A stretch of 64,000 nucleotides of DNA from Glandiceps talaboti. Its lineage: Eukaryota; Hemichordata; Enteropneusta; Spengelidae. Below the pieces are notes generated by a model that ran no database searches, was not told where the DNA came from, and saw nothing but the letters and a program-made list of their open reading frames with translations. Of the stretch, positions 40,701 to 52,800 are shown one piece after another. The first letter of the stretch is position 1, and the number at the start of each line of letters is the position of its first letter. The stretch is taken from positions 3,514,422 to 3,578,421 of the forward strand of contig NC_135563.1 of NCBI RefSeq assembly GCF_964340395.1. Direction: 5' to 3'. The translations under genes and the position numbers were made by a program.

Positions 40701-43700
40701 TAACCAGGCGTAATACCTCATCATATCACTAAATACAGGATACAACACACACATGATATGACAGTTATCACCTTGTATAAATAGTGAGAACTAACCAGGC
40801 GTAATACCTCATCATATCACTAAATACAGGATACAACACACATGATATGACAGTTATCACCTTGTATAAATAGTGAGAACTAACCAGGCGTAATACCTCA
40901 TCATATCACTAAATACAGGATACAACACACATGATATGACAGTTATCACCTTGTATAAATAGTGAGAACTAACCAGGCATAATACCTCATCATATCACTA
41001 AATACAGGATACAACACACATGATATGACAGTTATCACCTTGTATAAATAGTGAGAACTAACCAGGCATAATACCTCATCATATCACTAAATACAGGATA
41101 CAACACACATGATATGACAGTTATCACCTTGTATAAATAGTGAGAACTAACCAGGCATAATACCTCATCATATCACTAAATACAGGATACAATACACATG
41201 ATATGACAGTTATCACCTTGTATAAATAGTGAGAACTAACCAGGCATAATACCTCATCATATCACTAAATACAGGATGCAACACACATGATATGACAGTT
41301 ATCACCTTGTATAAATAGTGAGAACTAACCAGGCATAATACCTCATCATATCACTAAATACAGGATACAACACACATTATATGACAGTTATCACCTTGTA
41401 TAAATATAGTGAGAACTAACCAGGCATAATACCTCATCATATCACTAAATACAGGATACAACACACATGATATGACAGTTATCACCTTGTATAAATAGTG
41501 AGAACTAACCAGGCATAATACGCCATCATATCACTAAATACAGGATACAACACACATGATATGACAGTTATCACCTTGTATAAATAGTGAGAACTAACCA
41601 GGCGTAATACCCCATCATATCACTAAATACAGGATACAACACACATGATATGACAGTTATCACCTTGTATAAATAGTGAGAACTAACCAGGCATAATACC
41701 TCATCATATCACTAAATACAGGATACAACACACATGATATGACAGTTATCACCTTGTATAAATAGTGAGAACTAACCAGGCATAATACCCCATCATATCA
41801 CTAAATACAGGATACAACACACATGATATGACAGTTATCACCTTGTATAAATAGTGAGAACTAACCAGGCATAATACCCCATCATATCACTAAATACAGG
41901 ATACAATACACATGATATGACATTTATCACCTTGTATAAATAGTGAGAACTAACCAGGCGTAATACCTCATCATATCACTAAATACAGGATACAACACAC
42001 ATGATATGACAGTTATCACCTTGTATAAATAGTGAGAACTAACCAGGCATAATACCTCATCATATCACTAAATACAGGATACAATACACATGATATGACA
42101 GTTATCACCTTGTATAAATAGTGAGAACTAACCAGGCATAATACCTCATCATATCACTAAATACAGGATACAACACACATGATATGACAGTTATCACCTT
42201 GTATAAATAGTGAGAACTAACCAGGCATAATACCTCATCATATCACTAAATACATGATACAACACACATGATATGACAGTTATCACCTTGTATAAATAGT
42301 GAGAACTAACCAGGCATAATACCCCATCATATCACTAAATACAGGATACAACACACATGATATGACAGTTATCACCTTGTATAAATAGTGAGAACTAACC
42401 AGGCATAATACCTCATCATATCACTAAATACAGGATACAACACACACATGATATGACAGTTATCACCTTGTATAAATAGTGAGAACTAACCAGGCATAAT
42501 ACCCCATCATATCACTAAATACAGGATACAATACACATGATATGACAGTTATCACCTTGTATAAATAGTGAGAACTAACCAGGCATAATACCTCATCATA
42601 TCACTAAATACAGGATACAACACACACATGATATGACAGTTATCACCTTGTATAAATAGTGAGAACTAACCAGGCGTAATACCCCATCATATCACTAAAT
42701 ACAGGATACAACACACATGATATGACAGTTATCACCTTGTATAAATAGTGAGAACTAACCAGGCATAATACCTCATCATATCACTAAATACAGGATACAA
42801 CACACATGATATGACAGTTATCACCTTGTATAAATAGTGAGAACTAACCAGGCATAATACCTCATCATATCACTAAATACAGGATACAACACACATGATA
42901 TGACAGTTATCACCTTGTATAAATAGTGAGAACTAACCAGGCATAATACCTCATCATATCACTAAATACAGGATACAACACACATGATATGACAGTTATC
43001 ACCTTGTATAAATAGTGAGATCTAACCAGGCATAATACCCCATCATATCACTAAATACAGGATACAACACACATGATATGACAGTTATCACCTTGTATAA
43101 ATAGTGAGAACTAACCAGGCATAATACCTCATCATATCACTAAATACAGGATACAACACACATGATATGACAGTTATCACCTTGTATAAATAGTGAGAAC
43201 TAACCAGGCATAATACCCCATCATATCACTAAATACAGGATACAACACACATGATATGACAGTTATCACCTTGTATAAATAGTGAGAACTAACCAGGCAT
43301 AATACCCCATCATATCACTAAATACAGGATACAATACACATGATATGACAGTTATCACCTTGTATAAATAGTGAGAACTAACCAGGCGTAATACCTCATC
43401 ATATCACTAAATACAGGATACAACACACATGATATGACAGTTATCACCTTGTATAAATAGTGAGAACTAACCAGGCATAATACCTCATCATATCACTAAA
43501 TACATGATACAACACACATGATATGACAGTTATCACCTTGTATAAATAGTGAGAACTAACCAGGCATAATACCCCATCATATCACTAAATACAGGATACA
43601 ATACACATGATATGACAGTTATCACCTTGTATAAATAGTGAGAACTAACCAGGCATAATACCTCATCATATCACTAAATACAGGATACAACACACACATG

Positions 43701-46700
43701 ATATGACAGTTATCACCTTGTATAAATAGTGAGAACTAACCAGGCGTAATACCCCATCATATCACTAAATACAGGATACAACACACATGATATGACAGTT
43801 ATCACCTTGTATAAATAGTGAGAACTAACCAGGCATAATACCTCATCATATCACTAAATACAGGATACAACACACATGATATGACAGTTATCACCTTGTA
43901 TAAATAGTGAAAACTAACCAGGCGTAATACCTCATCATATCACTAAATACAGGATACAATACACATGATATGTCAGTTATCACCTTGTATAAATAGTGAG
44001 AACTAACCAGGCATAATACCTCATCATATCACTAAATACAGGATACAACACACATGATATGTCTCAGGGTAACACTTTTACATGTATTGAATGTCTTTAT
44101 GTCTTTCATGACTAGGCTATTCAAGATGTGCCACAGACGTACCTCAGAACAGCATTAAATGTATTCTCAGAGTGGCTAGTGGTGTGTAAGAATGACTTTG
44201 TAAAAGAAAACACATTAACTGCTGTTATGCAATCTTTAGTATCCTTTCTATTCCTGAGTGAAGATTTAATTCCACATGAACTTTACAAAATAAGGTGAGC
44301 AAACCATACCAAGGCTAGTCGGCTACCCAGACTTTCTGGTTAGATAGTCTTGGAGGATACAGCTTCAGCGATTGGAACAAGATGACTGCATGGAGACACT
44401 GATCCACAACATGCATATGACCACTCAAATGGTGGTACTCTTGCTAAGATTATTTTGGTTATTAATTTTGTAACAAAGACAGTTTTCAAAACTTTCATAA
44501 ATACCATGATTTCCATGAAATATATTCAGATTTGGTGAAAATGAATTTTCCATTTTCATCCAATCAGAAGTGTCGGAGAGTCTCCATCTTACGTTCAAAT
44601 CACTGAGGTTGTATTGTCCGAGACTCTGTCAGAGGAAGTCTGGGTAACTGAGACTATACCAGGGATAACATTGTATTGTCTGAGACTCTGTCAGAGGAAG
44701 TCTGGGTAACTGAGACTATAACAGGGATAATGTTGTATTGTCCGAGACTCTCTGTCAGAGGAAGTCTGGGTAACTGAGACTATACCAGGGATAACATTGT
44801 ATTGTCCGAGACTCTCTGTCAGAGGAAGTCTGGGTAACTGAGACTATACCAGGGATAACATTGTATTGTCCAAGACTCTGTCAGAGGAAGTCTGGGTAAC
44901 TGTGACTATACCAGGGATTAAAATGATAGTGCTTATGAAATTTATGTCAAAATTATCCTGAAACATATGAGTGCATGAATCAACTCTTTACTAAACCATG
45001 ATTAAACCATACAGATGTAAACTCTTTTCTTCTTATTGATGTTCATCATAACCAATCAAATGTCAATAGGTAAGGTTCAATGTGTACATATCTAATCATA
45101 TTTGATTTTACGGTTCAAAGATGTATCGCTTGAGACAACATCATAATACATTGTTACATTTAGGCTTGTTTTGTTTTTTGTGTATTTTAATTGAAATAAT
45201 AATATTTCCCATGTGAAATGATGGAAAGACATGTTGATCTCTTTAATTGTGAATGATTTTATAGAACAAAGACTAAACACCATTAATGACAGAGAAGGGT
45301 TTTATTGCTAAACCCAGGGTATGGTCAGGTGAAAACCATCCCGAGTAGCTCATGTAAACCACAGAATATTTGACATTGTATGGGGGACACATAATGCATT
45401 TTGGAACAGGCCACATGTTGATGTAACTTGTAACAGGCTACAGGTTGATGACCTTGTAACAGGCTACATGTTTATGATAAAAATATGGAGTTTATGTAAA
45501 AGCATTCATTCTAATAGATCAATGAAAGTTCGCAGTCAGTCCTATTGTACTGCTAGATCAAGCAAATTTCACCTGGCAGTGAGATCAAGTTTATGTTAAA
45601 ACCTACAAACAGGTCAAAGGTCATTGATCAGAGATACATCATGTTTCTAAATCTGTGGCACATTTAATAATTTAGTCAAGAATTATATAGTTTGGAGAAG
45701 TATACAAAGACCTTGTATTCTTTCTTTAGATCCAAAGGGAGTACAAGGAGACAATTTGAAATGTGCGGTCTAAGAAACAAAACGGAAACTGGTGTGGAAG
45801 TTAGAGTTGTTTGTGATGGACCCAACTACACGACAGACTGGGTAAAGAACTACAAAGTGTTAACAATGGCAGAGGTAGGTTGTTTCTGTTCAGTTTTAAA
45901 AACAGTTCGTACATAATGTATTTCATAGTTAACAATACTAAGGGATGTATTACATAGACATACTCTTGTGTGATATACATCCATAGTTAACAATACTAAG
46001 GGGTGTATTACATAGACATACTCTTGTGTGATATACATCCATAGTTAACAATACTAAGGGATGTATTACATAGACATACTCTTGTGTGATATACATCCAT
46101 AGTTAACAATACTAAGGGATGTATTGCATAGACATACTCTTGTGTGATATACATCCATAGTTAACAATACTAAGGGGTGTATTACATAGACATACTCTTG
46201 TGTGATATACATCCATAGTTAACAATACTAAGGGGTGTATTACATAGACATACTCTTGTGTGATATACATCCATAGTTAACAATACTAAGGGATGTATTA
46301 CATAGACATACTCTTGTGTGATATACATCCATAGTTAACAATACTAAGGGGTGTATTACATAGACATACTCTTGTGTGATATACATCCATAGTTAACAAT
46401 ACTAAGGGGTGTATTACATAGACATACTCTTGTGTGATATACATCCATAGTTAACAATACTAAGGGATGTATTACATAGACATACTCTTGTGTGATATAC
46501 ATCCATAGTTAACAATACTAAGGGGTGTATTACATAGACATACTCTTGTGTGATATACATCCATAGTTAACAATACTAAGGGGTGTATTACATAGACATA
46601 CTCTTGTGTGATATACATCCATAGTTAACAATACTAAGGGATGTATTACATAGACATACTCTTGTGTCATATACATCCATAGTTAACAATACTAAGGGGT

Positions 46701-47489
46701 GTATTACATAGACATACTCTTGTGTGATATACATCCATAGTTAACAATACTAAGGGGTGTATTACATAGACATACTCTTGTGTGATATACATCCATAGTT
46801 AACAATACTAAGGGGTGTATTACATAGACATACTCTTGTGTGATATACATCCATAGTTAACAATACTAAGGGGTGTATTACATAGACATACTCTTGTGTG
46901 ATATACATCCATAGTTAACAATACTAAGGGATGTATTACATAGACATACTCTTGTGTGATATACATCCATAGTTAACAATACTAAGGGATGTATTACATA
47001 GACATACTCTTGTGTGATATACATCCATAGTTAGATTCACTGGTAAATATAAGTAGAGATGAGATTATGATGTGCCAAGTATTTTACAGAATGACTGTGT
47101 AACACGTTATCCAATAAGGTTCTCTTTTTTACTTTCAGAATAAAGCCAATATGTATGAATTGGAGGCGTCATACCCACAAATGGTTTGTCAGTTTGTAGC
47201 AGCAGCAAGACATGCCCGTTTCAATACTGATACTCATCATATACTGTACAGTGTTTCTATGTGTGGCAAACGTTCCATTCTGTTAGCAAGAGCACATGTT
47301 TGGAAACAATTAACTGAAAGAACAGAAAGTTGTATTGGAGACCAGCCAGCATTGGAAAAGTCCCATTTCTTGTATCGTAAGGTTACTTCCCATGACTCTA
47401 ATCAATGTTATGATGTTTTTCCTATATTGACTATTTATATGGCAGTCAAGGCTGTCACATTACTACACATGAAAACCACTTTCTCCTGA
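34719..47489 (+). CDS. Unrecognised 416-aa protein, five exons
   Basis: Exons 34719-35196, 37550-37647, 44116-44294, 45730-45874 and 47139-47489 (TGA) join with phases 1, 0, 2 and 0, all GT-AG. The start context (aataATGGCGG) is good. The N-terminus is acidic (MADALNEEEQDVVEIEEA), followed by a basic, Trp-rich part (KLQYASWWIERQMMMLRW). The middle contains SEWLVVCKNDFVKENTL and SFLFLSEDLIPHELYKI, which look helical. The C-terminal half has MCGLRNKTETGVEVRVVCDG and YPQMVCQFVAAARHARFNTD. There is no signal peptide or convincing membrane segment. I do not recognise the family. The last ~30 residues, after SHFLYRK, read poorer and an alternative end is possible. Introns 2, 3 and 4 are inflated by tandem arrays; intron 2 (6.5 kb) holds three repeat blocks. 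The exon 2 donor itself is repeated. Confidence 0.75.
35200..37545. other. Intron 1 of the 416-aa gene, no other gene seen
   Basis: AT-rich intron with A-rich low-complexity stretches near 35840-35950. The open frame at 36024-36338 on the minus strand has no recognisable domain and no start or splice support. Confidence 0.6.
37592..38680 (+). repeat. 56 bp minisatellite carrying the exon 2 donor, 19 copies
   Basis: The unit holds the last ~35 nt of exon 2 (ataaatagattacatgacat, aatcatg), the donor gtaagt and about 15 further intron bases (aaaccatttgttcat). The real exon ends at 37647. Copies of the donor recur every 56 bp up to 38655, which is 18 extra copies. Variants are aatcatg/agtcatg, taaac/taacc and atagatt/attgatt. 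Reading on past the real donor gives a TAA nine codons later, so use of any distal donor truncates the protein. Confidence 0.93.
38774..39871. mobile_element. TTAA-flanked foldback element
   Basis: The termini agtgaccatatggattagga and taatccatatggtcact are inverted and flanked on both sides by TTAA (38770-38773, 39872-39875), the target duplication used by piggyBac-type elements. The arms are long: cttcctacttgaaaaatcaa at 39597 is repeated inverted near 39790. It has no coding capacity and is about 330 bp without the element inserted in its left arm (38812-39580). The piggyBac assignment rests on the TTAA sites alone. Confidence 0.65.
38812..39580 (-). mobile_element. HINE-like (Helentron-derived) element, copy 1
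   Basis: A 769 bp non-coding element with the inverted short repeats ttgtacaccggc/gccggtgtacaa. One of these is followed outwards by a near-perfect hairpin (38815-38881; arms acagatacaatccgaccaat and its inverse). Short subterminal inverted repeats plus a terminal hairpin on one side, no target duplication and T-rich insertion points fit Helentron-associated non-autonomous elements. It is nested inside the TTAA foldback element. The copy at 59464-60248 is in opposite orientation and highly similar throughout. Confidence 0.55.
39891..39995. repeat. Short tandem repeat, about 40 bp units
   Basis: Three copies built on aaagatagcatgtattctgg followed by aatatcctcatct. Intronic. Confidence 0.85.
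40300..44063. repeat. 89 bp satellite-like array, about 42 copies
   Basis: Head-to-tail units (gatatgacagttatcacctt, gtataaatagtgagaactaa, ccaggcataatacctcatca, tatcactaaatacaggatac, aacacacat) fill 3.76 kb of intron 2 of the 416-aa gene. Copies differ at only a few positions: cataat/cgtaat, cctc/cccc, aacac/aatac, and a 2-bp acac insertion. Each unit contains tataaatag (TATA-box-like) and ctaac (branch-point-like). The array ends about 50 bp before the exon 3 acceptor. Confidence 0.95.
44600..44925. repeat. Minisatellite, about 61 bp units, 5 copies
   Basis: Units of tgtattgtccgagactctgt, cagaggaagtctgggtaact and gagactataccagggataac, head to tail, in intron 3 of the 416-aa gene. Low divergence. 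Confidence 0.9.
45927..47035. repeat. 58 bp minisatellite, about 19 copies
   Basis: Units of catagttaacaatactaagg, ggtgtattacatagacatac and tcttgtgtgatatacatc. They vary mainly by gggatg/ggggtg and very little else. The array fills most of intron 4 of the 416-aa gene, starting about 50 bp after exon 4. It does not include the splice site. Confidence 0.95.
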
Positions 47490-47624
47490 AAAATCAAAAG
47501 ATGAAAAAGTAGAACCAAGACTTAATTTAGACCAATGTAGTTTAAGTATTTTCTCTGTCTACAGTTCTCAATCAAGTGAATGAAATAATCAGTTTCATTT
47601 GTTAGTCACACAGAAGTAATTTGA

Positions 47625-48455
47625 GGGGAGACTGCTGTACTTGAGGGGAGATAGTGTGTTGTACTTGAGGGGAGACAGTGTGCTGTACTTGTGGGGAGAC
47701 AGTGTGTTGTACTTGAGGGGAGACAGTGAGTTGTACTTGAGGGGAGACTGTGTTGTGCTTGAGGGAGAGACAGTGTGTTGTACTTGAGGGGAGACAGTGT
47801 GTTGTACTTGAGGGGAGACAGTGTGTTGTACTTGAGGGGAGACAGTGTCTTGTACTTGAGGGGAGACAGTGTGTTGTACTTGAGGGGAGACAGTGTGTTG
47901 TACTTGAGGGGAGACAGTGTTGTACTTGAGGAGAGATAGTGTGTTGTACTTGAGAGATAGTGTGTTGTACTTGAGGGGAGACAGTGTGCTGTACTTGAGG
48001 GGAGATAGTGTGTTGTACTTGAGGGGAGACAGTGTGTTGTACTTGAGGGGAGACAGTGTTGTACTTGAGGGGAGACAGTGTCTTGTACTTGAGGGGAGAT
48101 AGTGTCTTGTACTTGAGGGGAGACAGTGTTGTACTTGAGGGGAGACTGTGTTGTACTTGAGGGGAGACAGTGTGTTGTACTTGAGGAGAGATAGTGTCTT
48201 GTACTTGAGGGGAGACTGTGTTGTACTTGAGGGGAGATAGTGTGTTGTACTTGAGAGGAGACTGTGTTGTACTTGAGGAGAGATAGTGTCTTGTACTTGA
48301 GAGGAGACTGTGTTGTACTTGAGGGGAGACAGTGTTGTACTTGAGAGGAGACTGTGTTGTACTTGAGGGGAGATAGTGTGTTGTACTTGAGGGGAGACTG
48401 TGTTGTACTTGAGGGGAGATAGTGTGTTGTACTTGAGAGGAGACTGTGTTGGACA
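47625..48455. repeat. G-rich minisatellite, 22-26 bp units, over 30 copies
   Basis: Units of gtgttgtacttgaggggaga followed by cagt or tagt, with short-unit variants. It starts about 140 bp after the stop of the 416-aa gene, so it may be transcribed in its 3' UTR. Because the unit lacks stops on the minus strand and unit lengths vary, all three minus frames stay open for about 300 codons (SPLKYNT, SPQVQHT and SSTTHYL readings). These are not genes. Confidence 0.95.
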
Positions 48456-48459
48456 GGGA

Positions 48460-49110
48460 CTTGGGGGTTTTCTTTGAATCTTGGGCACAGGTAATAAAAA
48501 ATGAGAAATACATACATGCTTTAATTTGTTGCTCCTATTACCTCTTTTTTACTGAATGGTTTGTGTGTGTGTGTGTGTGTGTGTGTAAACACCAATATTA
48601 TTTTGAGTGACACTGTCTAGTTTGTTTGTTTTTCAAATGAAAATGATCGCACCACAGCTGTGTGCATGCATGATTTGAGTAAAAAAAAGTATTTTTGGTA
48701 AAACAACTTACACTCAAGAAGTACTGGGTAGATTGTTGTTGGGGATGTCATTTGGGATGTGTAATTTATACTACTCAGTGTCCTTTATGGAACCACAGGC
48801 AACGTCTGTGATAAGAAATCTCCAGCCCTTGCATCAATCTCTATGCATAACTATGTCTTTTTCAAAAGAAACGAAAAACTTGAAGTAGATTGACACGCTA
48901 ACATAAAGCCCAGGATGGCGGTCACGAATGTCAAACAGACAGGCAGACCTTGACACAGGGACACATATTATTGCTTCGATTGTTGTTTTTCTAAAAAGGA
49001 AAGGGAAAATATCACACAAATCCTGACTGAAAATGTATCAATATACACTATATACTAGTAGAAGTATTCTTTCCAAAAGGTAGGGGAAATAAATTCAAGT
49101 CAAAACGTTT
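48460..49110. other. Non-coding spacer
   Basis: A short (GT)n tract lies at 48560-48588. No exon is supported. Confidence 0.5.
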
Positions 49111-49112
49111 TT

Positions 49113-49637
49113 AGGGAGCCATCAGTAATTACAACTGGGGGGGGGGGGATGCTGGGGGAAATCAAGCCCAGTCTATGGTATAAAATGCAATCCTCCCCCT
49201 TGTCCATTATGCTAAAAAGTGACCCTCTCATAATTTTTTTTCTCTGAAATATGACCCTAACACAATTCGACTAGCAAAATCGGTCTTGCAATTCGACTAG
49301 CAAAAACGGAAATTAATTTTCATAAATCAAGTAATCCGACCACTAACATATCGTAATTATTAAATCTGGCCAAATTGATGGGATTATTACAGTACATTAC
49401 AATGCTGGCAGTGGTGGGATGTGGTAGCAGTAGGATTTGGAACCGATGGCAGTGGTAGGATCAGGCCAAAATAACAATATAAATTATAATGCAAATTTAG
49501 ATTAAAATGAGTAAAATGTAACCCTGCCCTAATTCCCATATTTTAATATATGGTCCCCTGAAGACCTATTTGTAAAAAGTGACCAACCCCCTATTTCCCC
49601 CACCCCTGCCCCTAGTAATTACTAAAGGCTCCCTTAT
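49113..49637. mobile_element. Non-autonomous TIR element
   Basis: The left end agggagccatcagtaattac and right end gtaattactaaaggctccct are imperfect inverses bounding about 525 bp. Inside are G-runs near the left end, C-runs near the right end and a direct repeat of attcgactagcaaaa. A fragment of the same family may lie at 23080-23160 (agggagccttcagaaattac). It lies about 180 bp upstream of the NHP2 start codon. Confidence 0.6.
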
Positions 49638-49818
49638 ATTAGCCTGTGGACAAGGAAAACAACAACTATGTGCCCCTATGGACAGACAGGCATGCCCAAA
49701 GATGACTGAATGGCACAATTAATACAAATGTGTACGAAGGAATTGATGTATCAAACTTTGAGGGCGCCTTCCAACGCCGGTATACTTGTTAACCCAGCAG
49801 TGTGGAAGTTGAACAACC

Positions 49819-52800
49819 ATGGGTAAGACACCGAAAAAAGACAAGGAGGCTCGGGAAGAAGAGGTTGAAAGCACCGAAAGGACGTATGAAAGTCTTGTTA
49901 CTTTGGTCAATCCAATTTCAAGTCCTCTTGCGGGAAGAAAACTTACAAAACGACTGTATAAAACTGTCAAGAAAGGTCAGTGACACAATATTCAATAATC
50001 CCCAATATGGCTGCCACCATTCGTGACCACGCGGTCCACACTCGTATATTTGTTTGTATCTACGAATAGATGATTGTAACGCGAAAGCCAAAACATTAAC
50101 CATTGTTAATTGTTGTTGGAACGTAAATGAAATTGTAGCTACATTGTTGCATGTAACGATATTTCTAAAACTATACGTTCTGAATCATTACAGTGCAGTG
50201 TTAGTGTTAGTGTTAGTGTTAGTGAAAAACATACTGTGTATGGTTTGTTGAATCATGGCAATACATGTATAACCCATGGTTGAATTAATTACGTGCAAAC
50301 TACTTCGAGTCCCGCTTGCAGACAGAGGTTTAAGTCGGGACTCGATTCTGACAGTGCCCCTTTTCATGGTTAAAATCGAAACCCGTACTCCGTCTGCAAG
50401 CTTGACTAGTTGTTAATCCTTAATTGTGCATGTATGTGTGGTTGTAATATATGTGATTATTGAGCGTGAGGGTCGAGTGACAAATCGGGGGGGGGGGGGG
50501 GGTCTCTCATCTACTGGTTTGGTCAGGGCTAATGTTAACATCATTGGGTGCCTCTCTCCCAGTCGTACAGTGCCCAGGCCATGTGTTAGCTTGTTCAGAG
50601 AGAATACTTTACATTCGGGGTTTTTTTTTGTAACATTCGAATTTGAAAGAATATTAAGCTTAAAGTTCTTCCACTGGATTTTAAAGAGATAAAACTTAAA
50701 AGTCTCGGTGAGATCAACTTTTAAATTTCTAAATTCCAGAGACTGTTCAATATATACATCGTTATTCTTGCAATATATTACTTATTCAGTACATAACATA
50801 ATAGCAAAAAACAAAAAATGCACAAATGTGAGTGTCATGTACACTTTAGTTATTTATATGTCACCTGTTGCCAATCTCGCATTCTGATTGGTTGAGAGCC
50901 CTGCAGATATTTTTCACCAACAGCTGTAATTTTGCTTGTTGTGTCACATGATCACTGCATGTCCCCTTGTAAACAAACCATACAGAAAACTACATGTACA
51001 AATCCAGGTATTACCAGCATTTCCAATGCCAAATTTATTGTCAAATGTACAAAATACATAGGGAAATTGTCAAAAATTCCATACAGAATGGCGAATGTCC
51101 CGGAGACAGTGAACGCACAGTCATCTCATGATCGTAAACATGAATTCCTAAATTTATGAATGATGTCGAAATTACCACCACAGAGGGCAGAATTTTTGCT
51201 TAACTAGAACAACAAAGCATATTATGAAGTATGCAAAACAAGGACATTTTCCAGCTGAAGGTTACTACAGTATTACATTTCTGTAGTTTGAATCTGACTG
51301 AGTGATATGCAAATAATGAATGAATGAATGAATGCAATTTATTTCACCAGATAACAAAAATAAGCTACACTTTCAAAGAAACATATGATACAAATATACA
51401 AAATGAATACAAAAGAAATAGACAATTGTTATCTGATGTAGAGCATCAGCGGAACTAGTCTTGTCCATGGCCTATACAATTTTCTACATTTCAAATCAAT
51501 AATGGCACGCAACAAACTTTCAAATATAGTAAACTTTACATCATACTACAGAGCAAACGCTCACTCTGATTGGATGGTAAAGTTAGGGTTGTCATAAACA
51601 ACTGCATTGCAGTCATCAGAGAGGTGTGTGATATTAGTGCTGCAGAATAATGCATAAGTGATTTTATTTTGAAATGAAGCAGTACTTTTAGACTTTCCTT
51701 GAAGAATGAAATCATAGCCGCAGGTGACGTGTAAGTATGTTATTTGCCAAATACTGTTCCACAACTTGCTATGCAAGGTCATTAATGATCTCTTGCTGCA
51801 AGACATGGAACAGTATTTGGCAAATAACATATACATATTATCAAATGAAAATTTTTATCTAGTTTACATCTATTATTTTTACAGCAAGTAAACAAAAGAT
51901 GGTCAGAAGAGGTGTGAAAGAAGTACAAAAATTCATACGCAAAGGAGAAAAAGGGTAAGTTGCATGTTCCATGTTATTTCATTTCTCTTGTGTGCCAGAA
52001 TAGTTTGACATATTTTACAATATATTTGGTCATACATTTTATAGCCACAGAAATGTCCTCTTAGCAATGTGAATATCATGGACAGAAATGTCCTCATACT
52101 AGTCTTAGCAGTTGATCCTCTTTCTCCCTAGGGTGTACACAACTAAGTACAAGTTGGTCCTATTTCTCCCTAGGGTGTATTTGTTTGTACACAACTAAGT
52201 ACAAGTTGGTCCTCTTTCTCCCTAGGGGGTATTTGTTTGTACACAACTAAGTACAATTTGGTCCTCTTTTTCCCCAGGGTGTATTTGTTTGTACACAACT
52301 AAGTACAAGTTGGTCCTCTTTCTCCCTAGGGTGTATTTGTTTGTACACAACTAAGTACAAGTTGGTCCTCTTTCTCCCTAGGGGGTATTTGTTTGAACAC
52401 AACTAAATACAAGTTGGTCCTATTTCTCCCTAGGGTGTATTTGTTTCTACACAACTAAATACAAGTTGGTCCTATTTCTCCCTAGGGGGTATTTGTTGTA
52501 CACAACTAAATACAAGTTGGTCCTCTTTCTCTGGAGGGGGTATTTGTTTGTACACAACTATGTACAAGTTGGTCTTCTTTCTCCCTAGGGTGTATTTATT
52601 TTTACACAATTAAATACAAGTTGGTCCTCTTTCTCCCAAGGGGTATTTATTTTTACACAACTAAATACAAGTTGGTCCTCTTTCTCTGGAGGGGGTATTT
52701 GTTTGTACACAACTATGTACAAGTTGGTCTTCTTTTTCCCTAGGGTGTATTTATTTTTACACAATTAAATACAAGTTGGTCCTCTTTCTCCCTAGGAGTA

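Noticed and set aside
37592-47035. Regular repeat arrays as possible CRISPR
   Set aside because: The units are contiguous tandem copies without unique spacers, inside introns of a eukaryotic gene.
47595-48517. Three overlapping minus-strand open frames of about 300 codons (SPLKYNT, SPQVQHT, SSTTHYL repeats)
   Set aside because: All three frames are open at once because the 22-26 bp repeat has no stop on that strand. There is no composition or start-site support for a protein.
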